Assembly (NCBI GenBank): GCA_937922785.1
Contig: CALAJQ010000003.1
Span: 1-64,000, forward strand
DNA length: 64,000 nucleotides
Direction of reading: 5' to 3'
Source of the DNA: an uncultured Acidimicrobiales bacterium
Lineage (GTDB): Bacteria > Actinomycetota > Acidimicrobiia > Acidimicrobiales > SZUA-35
Part shown: piece after piece, positions 59,852-64,000 of the stretch
Layout: every line of letters begins with the position of its first letter
Position numbering within the stretch: the stretch's first letter is position 1
Translations under genes and position numbers: made by a program
Notes under the pieces: generated by a model
The model's database searches: none
The model's input: the letters and a program-made list of their open reading frames with translations, nothing else
Told to the model about the DNA's origin: nothing

Positions 59852-59916
59852 ACCCTTTACGCGGGTCAGGGGGCCGACTACCTTCGTTTCTACATACCTA
59901 GGGGTGGGGAGAATAA

Positions 59917-60282
59917 ATGGAAGATGCAATGCCACAAACTGACTCGGGTCAGCACATGCCGACCATGTTTGACCGAATCGCGCAAAAAGTTGCTGCCAAG
60001 CCTGGTGTGCAAATGGACATCAAATGGCGCTCAGTTGCTTCTTGTCTCGACACTGATCCCGAGTTGTTCTTCCCAGTTGGGGCCACCGGCCTCGCAGTCA
60101 CCCAAATTGAACAAGCTCGCGAAGTTTGCATGGGTTGCGCTTGTCAGGAGAAGTGTTTGGAGTTCGCACTTCGAACTAACCAAGACGCTGGTGTCTGGGG
60201 TGGCAGTTCTGAAGAGGAACGTCGCCATCTACGCCGCACCTACCTAGCCCGCCGTCGGCTGAACGCAAAACCCAAGGCCTAG
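59917..60282 (+). CDS. WhiB family Fe-S transcriptional regulator
   Basis: A 121-residue Wbl protein. Cysteines 43, 71, 74 and 80 fit C...CxxCx5C, with an extra Cys76 between; GVWGG (92-96) is the sigma-contact turn and the C-terminus is basic (RRHLRRTYLARRRL). It resembles the WhiB1/WhiB2 group more than the paralogue at 41.6 kb. GGGGAG precedes the ATG, so it has a leader with a ribosome binding site. It is convergent with the PdtaS-like gene and divergent from GDPD. Confidence 0.94.
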   Translation: MEDAMPQTDSGQHMPTMFDRIAQKVAAKPGVQMDIKWRSVASCLDTDPELFFPVGATGLAVTQIEQAREVCMGCACQEKCLEFALRTNQDAGVWGGSSEEERRHLRRTYLARRRLNAKPKA

Positions 60283-60323
60283 CTGGCAATCCATCCCTGC
60301 TCGGCCAGATCTCCTGGCCAGAT

Positions 60324-61775
60324 CTAGAAGCTCACTGACAGCACGGCTTCGGTGCCTGGTCCGTTTTGAGCTGGGTGAACGTCAACTGTTCCCCCAAGAT
60401 CACCTGTCATTAATGTCTTGATGATGGTCAATCCAAGGCCGTCTGAATCGCCGTCGCCAAAGCCCTCAGGTAGACCAACGCCGTGATCGCGCACCGAAAC
60501 CGACAACGTTCGGCCCATCACAAACATCTCCACCGCTACCAGTCCTCCGCCAGAACCCGGCGGGTAACCATGCTCCACAGCGTTCTGCAAGAGTTCGTTC
60601 AACATTACCGCCAACGATGATGCGGTGGCTGTGGGCAACACAGGACCGGTTCCTAACATCGAAAAAGTGACCGGCCTATCTGGGGTTACCAATGCCTCTT
60701 CAGCCAATCGAACGATTGGCCTCATGACCTCGCCAAAGTTGACCTCGTCCCCACCGGATTGGGCCAACATTTCATGCACCAGCGCAATCGAGCGCACACG
60801 CCGCACGGCTTCTTCCAATGCCTCACGAGACTCAGATGCCTGAACTCGGCGACTTTGAAGTCTTAACAACGAAGAGACCGTCTGGAGATTGTTTTTCACA
60901 CGATGATGGATCTCGCGAATTGTTGCATCCATCGAAACTAAGAGCCGCTCCCTGGACCGCAGGTCCGACACGTCACGCATCAAGACAAAGAGTCCAATGA
61001 CCCCGGTCTCATCAATGAGTGGCAGCACCCGCATATAAATGGTGACGGTTCCACGCTCGAGCTCGGTCTCAAACGGGACCTTCAATCGAAGTGCGGTGGT
61101 TATTGCGTCCCGACTAACACCCAGATCTTCAAGCAGACGCCCTTTTGCGTTGCCATGAAAGCCCACTCGGTGAAGGGCCGAAATGGCATTAGGTGAGCTG
61201 AAGGTAACAAAGCCGTTGCTGTCTACAACTAGGGCACCGTCGCCAACGCGAGGCAGGTTTTCCCCTCCCATCTGCTCATAGCGATAAGGGAAGGACCCCT
61301 CTGACACCATCTGAATCAGCGAGTCATAGACCTCGAGATAGTTGTATTCAAGGTCGCCTGTTTCACGGCCGTCATAGCGAGGGCTCTCGCTAGATATGAC
61401 GGCGATTGTTCGACCTTCATGGGAAACCGGTATTGCCTGAACCCGGACGCGGGTTTCTGGCGCTGCAAGAGAGATCTCATCTTCAGCGATCTCACCCCTT
61501 TTGATCGCTTGAGCTACAAGAGGCCTGTCGGCCACTGCCACGAACCGGCCAACTTGGTCATCCAGATAGAGCGTCTGGGACGTCGTTGGCCTTACTTGAG
61601 CTAGGACAACATAGCGGTCGGTATCTGGAGAGCCCGCGTGGCCTGATGCCACCGGAGCAAACAACAACAGATCCGAGAACGAAAGATCGGCCAGCAACGA
61701 CCACGTTGCAACCAGCTTTCGCAGGTGCTCGTGGTCAGACTCGGTAAGTGAGGTGTGCCTGCGTCCTAGGTCCAC
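60324..61775 (-). CDS. pdtaS: PdtaS-like sensor histidine kinase (HisKA_2)
   Basis: A 483-residue soluble kinase with an N-terminal GAF-like domain (about 1-150), a PAS domain (about 175-285) and a HisKA_2 domain with REIHHRVKNNLQTVSSLL (phospho-His), then HATPase_c with NELLQNAVEHG. The architecture is that of PdtaS, which in mycobacteria signals to the RNA-binding antiterminator PdtaR. No pdtaR gene is in the window. GTG 61775 is 6 bases after TAAGCT (complement of 61782-61787). Direct repeats GGCCAGATCT at 60303 and 60316 overlap its 3' end. Confidence 0.93.
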   Translation of the reverse strand: MDLGRRHTSLTESDHEHLRKLVATWSLLADLSFSDLLLFAPVASGHAGSPDTDRYVVLAQVRPTTSQTLYLDDQVGRFVAVADRPLVAQAIKRGEIAEDEISLAAPETRVRVQAIPVSHEGRTIAVISSESPRYDGRETGDLEYNYLEVYDSLIQMVSEGSFPYRYEQMGGENLPRVGDGALVVDSNGFVTFSSPNAISALHRVGFHGNAKGRLLEDLGVSRDAITTALRLKVPFETELERGTVTIYMRVLPLIDETGVIGLFVLMRDVSDLRSRERLLVSMDATIREIHHRVKNNLQTVSSLLRLQSRRVQASESREALEEAVRRVRSIALVHEMLAQSGGDEVNFGEVMRPIVRLAEEALVTPDRPVTFSMLGTGPVLPTATASSLAVMLNELLQNAVEHGYPPGSGGGLVAVEMFVMGRTLSVSVRDHGVGLPEGFGDGDSDGLGLTIIKTLMTGDLGGTVDVHPAQNGPGTEAVLSVSF

Positions 61776-61832
61776 ATGGTGAGCTTAGCTAAGGCGGTGC
61801 GATACTTACTGTGCCTTATGGCGACGCGCCTT

Positions 61833-62024
61833 CTAGTGAACTAGGTGAGCCATCGGAGCTTCGGTCTCAACAGCCCACTGTGCTGGGCATGAGTTGCAGT
61901 GGATTTCGCTGCTTCCCCGAACAAGGTCGATGAAGTCCACAATCCCGCGCTGGCCACAGTCGGGGCAGGGGTGCTTGAAGGTGGGTTCGCTATTGGTTTC
62001 TTTGACACGCCTCTTAAGTTCCAT
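61833..62024 (-). CDS. Small zinc-ribbon protein
   Basis: A 63-residue protein with CPDCGQRG and CNSCPAQW, two Cys pairs about 25 residues apart that form a zinc ribbon. Such short ribbons are found in actinobacteria with no assigned function. I started it at the ATG 62024; an upstream ATG at 62039 is possible. It lies 57 bases upstream of the PdtaS-like gene on the same strand, so the two may be co-transcribed. Confidence 0.7.
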   Translation of the reverse strand: MELKRRVKETNSEPTFKHPCPDCGQRGIVDFIDLVRGSSEIHCNSCPAQWAVETEAPMAHLVH

Positions 62025-62080
62025 AGCCAAATTGTGCACCGGTCGCCGAGCACCTGAATCTACGAACTGACCTAGAACAC

Positions 62081-62389
62081 TTAGGCCTTTAGGCTCAGAG
62101 CAAGAGCTTTACCTTTTTCGGTTATCCGGAACACGCGGCGGGCCGGACCTTGGTGCCCACTTGGTCTGGTCTCTAGATCACTTTCGACAAGCTCACGCTC
62201 TTCGAGACGCGCTAGACAGCGGTAGAGCGTAGACACCGCCATCGATTTTGCTGGCGGTTCTGCTTGGGTGAACTCTTTACTAAGCCCGTACCCGTGCACG
62301 GTCTCATGGCCTTCCTGCGCCAGTTCATGTACACGACGAAGAATTCGTTCCTCGTTGTGAACCAGTGCAGTCCCTCTACGGCGTTTCAA
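62081..62389 (-). CDS. PadR family transcriptional regulator
   Basis: A 102-residue winged-helix protein. The recognition region is MAVSTLYRCLARLEERELVES and the wing ends in ARRVFRITEKGKAL (each within family pattern), without the long C-terminal dimer helix, so it is of the short PadR type. The TTG start is preceded by GGAGA 5 bases upstream. It probably binds the palindrome and direct repeats in its promoter region (62477-62527). Confidence 0.85.
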   Translation of the reverse strand: MKRRRGTALVHNEERILRRVHELAQEGHETVHGYGLSKEFTQAEPPAKSMAVSTLYRCLARLEERELVESDLETRPSGHQGPARRVFRITEKGKALALSLKA

Positions 62390-62476
62390 TTTATTCTCCG
62401 TCTCCGCAAATGCGTCGATGGATCTGGTCGCCCTCAGACCAACTATTGAAAAACTAGCTCAAATAGCAACTAGCGA

Positions 62477-62527
62477 TGTGAATTCACACTATTCAAAACT
62501 TACTGTGTATGAACTTACTGTGTATGA
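62477..62527. promoter_or_regulatory. Palindrome and 15-bp direct repeat upstream of padR-like gene
   Basis: TGTGAATTCACA (62477-62488) is a perfect 12-bp palindrome, and ACTTACTGTGTATGA occurs twice in tandem at 62498-62512 and 62513-62527. They lie in the AT-rich 179-base gap (62390-62568) upstream of the PadR-like gene. They are candidate operators. I see no gene in this gap. Confidence 0.5.
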
Positions 62528-62568
62528 GAGATTAGCCATATATGACCGGCTGTGCAGGTCGAAGCGAC

Positions 62569-62802
62569 TTAAGCGCCGAAACCGATCTTTCGTCCGGTCT
62601 CTTCGCTGCCGAGTTCTACAAAGGAAATCTGAGAAGCCGGAACGCCGATCTCCTTGTTGCGCTTGTCAGTAACCCAAAGAGTTCCCGAGCCACTTTCCAT
62701 CGCTGCATCGATCCGACCACGCAGCTCAGCCCGATCTGTTCCATCGGGAAGCTCGATCTCAAGGACCGAAGCCGAACGGGCAATTCCAATACGCAAATCC
62801 AT
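62569..62802 (-). CDS. DUF3107 family protein
   Basis: A 77-residue member of an actinobacterial family. MDLRIGIARSASVLEIELPD and VPASQISFVELGSEETGRKIGFG (both in part) match it closely. Function unknown; it is often near WhiB or Fe-S genes. ATG 62802 is 7 bases after TAGCGT (complement of 62810-62815); the preceding GTG codon is probably not used. It lies 16 bases from the Mrp gene and on the same strand. Confidence 0.9.
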   Translation of the reverse strand: MDLRIGIARSASVLEIELPDGTDRAELRGRIDAAMESGSGTLWVTDKRNKEIGVPASQISFVELGSEETGRKIGFGA

Positions 62803-62821
62803 CACTAAGACGCTAGCCGAC

Positions 62822-63964
62822 TCAGACGATCTTTAGTTCGCTTCTGTAACGACGCTTTGGGGCCATCTCCACATCGATCTTTCTGGCAAGTTCTCCGAAT
62901 GCCCCACCGATCTCTGATTCAGGGGCGACAGCAACGATCGGGTGGCCGTCGTCACCACCTTCGCGAAGCTGGGGCACAAGCGGAAGCTTTGCCAGGAGCG
63001 GAACGTCTAGTTCGGTGGCTAGTGCCTCTCCCCCACCAGATCCGAATAGTTCATAACGCTTGTTGTCATCACCGGTAAACCAGCTCATGTTTTCGATCAC
63101 GCCCGCTACTGCAATGTTGACCTTGTGGGCCATGTAGGCGGCTCGCTGAGCAACCTTTTGAGCAGCAGGTTGAGGCGTGGTCACAACTAACAGCTCGCTG
63201 CGCGGCAAAAACTGACTGATACTTAGCGAAATATCGCCTGTGCCGGGTGGGAGGTCCACAAGAAGGTAGTCAGGATCGTCCCAGAAAACATCGGTGAGGA
63301 ACTGCTCCAAAGCCTTGTGAAGCATGGGGCCCCGCCAAATCACTGGCTGTTTCTCTTCGACGAAGAAGCCCATTGAGATGCAGCGCACTCCGTAGTTCTC
63401 AGGAGGAATGATCATTTCGTCGATGACCGTCGGGTTGTGATCTACACCGAGCATGCGAGGAATCGAGAAGCCCCAGACGTCGGCGTCAACAACAGCTACG
63501 GACTTGCCTCGAGCGGCTAGGGCAACACCAAGGTTGGTCGTGACCGAACTTTTACCCACACCGCCCTTGCCTGAGGCAACAAGAAGGACGCGAGTCTTTG
63601 AGTCTGGATCGGCGAATGGGATCGCCCGACCTTCGGCGTGACCATGCGCCTGTTGTGATCCGGCAGTCGCACCAGGATCTCCGTGCAATTGTTGGCGCAG
63701 CGCGGCCCGCTGCTCGTCAGTCATGACGCCAAAATCGATGTCTACGGTCTCGACGCCAGCCAACGCCTTAACAGCGTCAGTTACGCGGTTGGTGATTTCG
63801 GCACGGAGCGGACAGCCCGCGATGGTGAGGTCGATGCCGACCCCTACCTGCGGTAATGAGATGTTGACTTCTCGAACCATGCCAAGATCCACGATGCTTC
63901 GATGCAGCTCTGGGTCTTCAACTGGTCGCAGTGCCTCGATAACGGCTTCATAAGTAATGGTCAC
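62822..63964 (-). CDS. Mrp/NBP35-family Fe-S carrier ATPase with MIP18 domain
   Basis: A 380-residue protein. Residues 1-85 are a DUF59/MIP18 domain (RPVEDPELHRSIVDLGMV) and the rest a P-loop ATPase with GKGGVGKSS (deviant Walker A), VVDADVWGFS and LVDLPPGTGD. Mrp proteins carry Fe-S clusters to apoproteins. The CxxC cluster motif usual near the C-terminus is not visible, so cluster binding is uncertain. GTG 63964 lies 8 bases after TAGTGT (complement of 63973-63978); an in-frame GTG at 63985 is possible, close to the window's end. Confidence 0.92.
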   Translation of the reverse strand: MTITYEAVIEALRPVEDPELHRSIVDLGMVREVNISLPQVGVGIDLTIAGCPLRAEITNRVTDAVKALAGVETVDIDFGVMTDEQRAALRQQLHGDPGATAGSQQAHGHAEGRAIPFADPDSKTRVLLVASGKGGVGKSSVTTNLGVALAARGKSVAVVDADVWGFSIPRMLGVDHNPTVIDEMIIPPENYGVRCISMGFFVEEKQPVIWRGPMLHKALEQFLTDVFWDDPDYLLVDLPPGTGDISLSISQFLPRSELLVVTTPQPAAQKVAQRAAYMAHKVNIAVAGVIENMSWFTGDDNKRYELFGSGGGEALATELDVPLLAKLPLVPQLREGGDDGHPIVAVAPESEIGGAFGELARKIDVEMAPKRRYRSELKIV

Positions 63965-64000
63965 GGCTTCGTACACTATCGGCACCGCAGTTATTGCGCC

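Noticed and set aside
1-64000. tRNA, rRNA, riboswitch or small RNA genes
   Set aside because: I checked the gene-free gaps for cloverleaf or known riboswitch patterns and found none; all gaps are shorter than 300 bases and mostly hold promoter-like sequence.

Overview
The window reads as a chromosomal segment of a compact actinobacterium, most likely a member of the Acidimicrobiia (possibly marine). The evidence is two WhiB-type Fe-S regulators, a mycoredoxin, a mycothiol-type DinB protein (TIGR03086), the actinobacterial families DUF3097 and DUF3107, an actinobacterial-type ferrochelatase, a PdtaS-like kinase, and leaderless genes with a TANNNT -10 box 6-8 bases before the start codon. The phylum is well supported; the class is an inference. 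Coding density is very high. No stretch over 300 bases lacks a gene, six convergent gene pairs overlap at their 3' ends, and I saw no rRNA, tRNA, CRISPR array, IS element or prophage.

Layout. 1-3.5 kb: tail of a DUF222/HNH endonuclease gene, then a TetR-controlled pair of MFS exporters. 3.6-11.4 kb: catabolic and lipid-type enzymes (PhyH dioxygenase, three-domain mix of SDRs, sulfatase, serine beta-lactamase-like esterase, acyl-CoA dehydrogenase, HSL-type esterase). 11.4-16.9 kb: NfuA, an ABC-2 exporter, RNA m5U methyltransferase, mycothiol DinB protein and alanine racemase. 16.9-19.3 kb: an unusual nucleotidyltransferase-GHMP kinase fusion and a membrane protein facing a YxaF/LmrA-like TetR gene, with two matching operators. 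19.3-22.8 kb: ABC-F ATPase, a 64-bp tandem repeat array, SGNH hydrolase and DUF3097. 22.9-29 kb: GGDEF-EAL protein, a membrane-anchored Swt1-like HEPN protein, SDR, M50 protease, AI-2E family exporter, mycoredoxin. 29.1-33.9 kb: topoisomerase IV parC-parE, the ParE with a histone-H1-like tail, followed by a small gene ending in a 48-bp perfect palindrome.

34-40.3 kb holds the most coherent catabolic locus: DapA-like lyase, aldehyde dehydrogenase and FAD amine oxidoreductase in one operon, transcribed away from a LysR gene and an MttB-family (non-pyrrolysine) methyltransferase gene. Together they suggest degradation of a quaternary amine or betaine, perhaps (hydroxy)proline betaine. 40.3-46.9 kb: DUF2510 membrane protein, WhiB, ferrochelatase, ABC1/UbiB kinase, GNAT, a minimal HExxH protein, acyl-CoA synthetase. 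46.9-52.8 kb: a two-component system divergent from a DUF1800-DUF1501 secreted-protein pair and a TPM-like membrane protein. 52.8-64 kb: PD-(D/E)XK nuclease, degenerate Hsp70-like protein, M20 peptidase, EtfAB, lipid kinase, GDPD, second WhiB, PdtaS, zinc ribbon, PadR, DUF3107 and an Mrp Fe-S carrier.

The most unusual features are the following. A dispersed repeat family occurs as a 64-bp array at 21.0 kb, and as a 63-bp duplication that has become the start of the sensor kinase gene at 48.1 kb. There is also the nucleotidyltransferase-GHMP fusion, the MttB/DapA/ALDH/FAD locus, the HEPN-coiled-coil-membrane protein, and the long perfect palindrome after parE.
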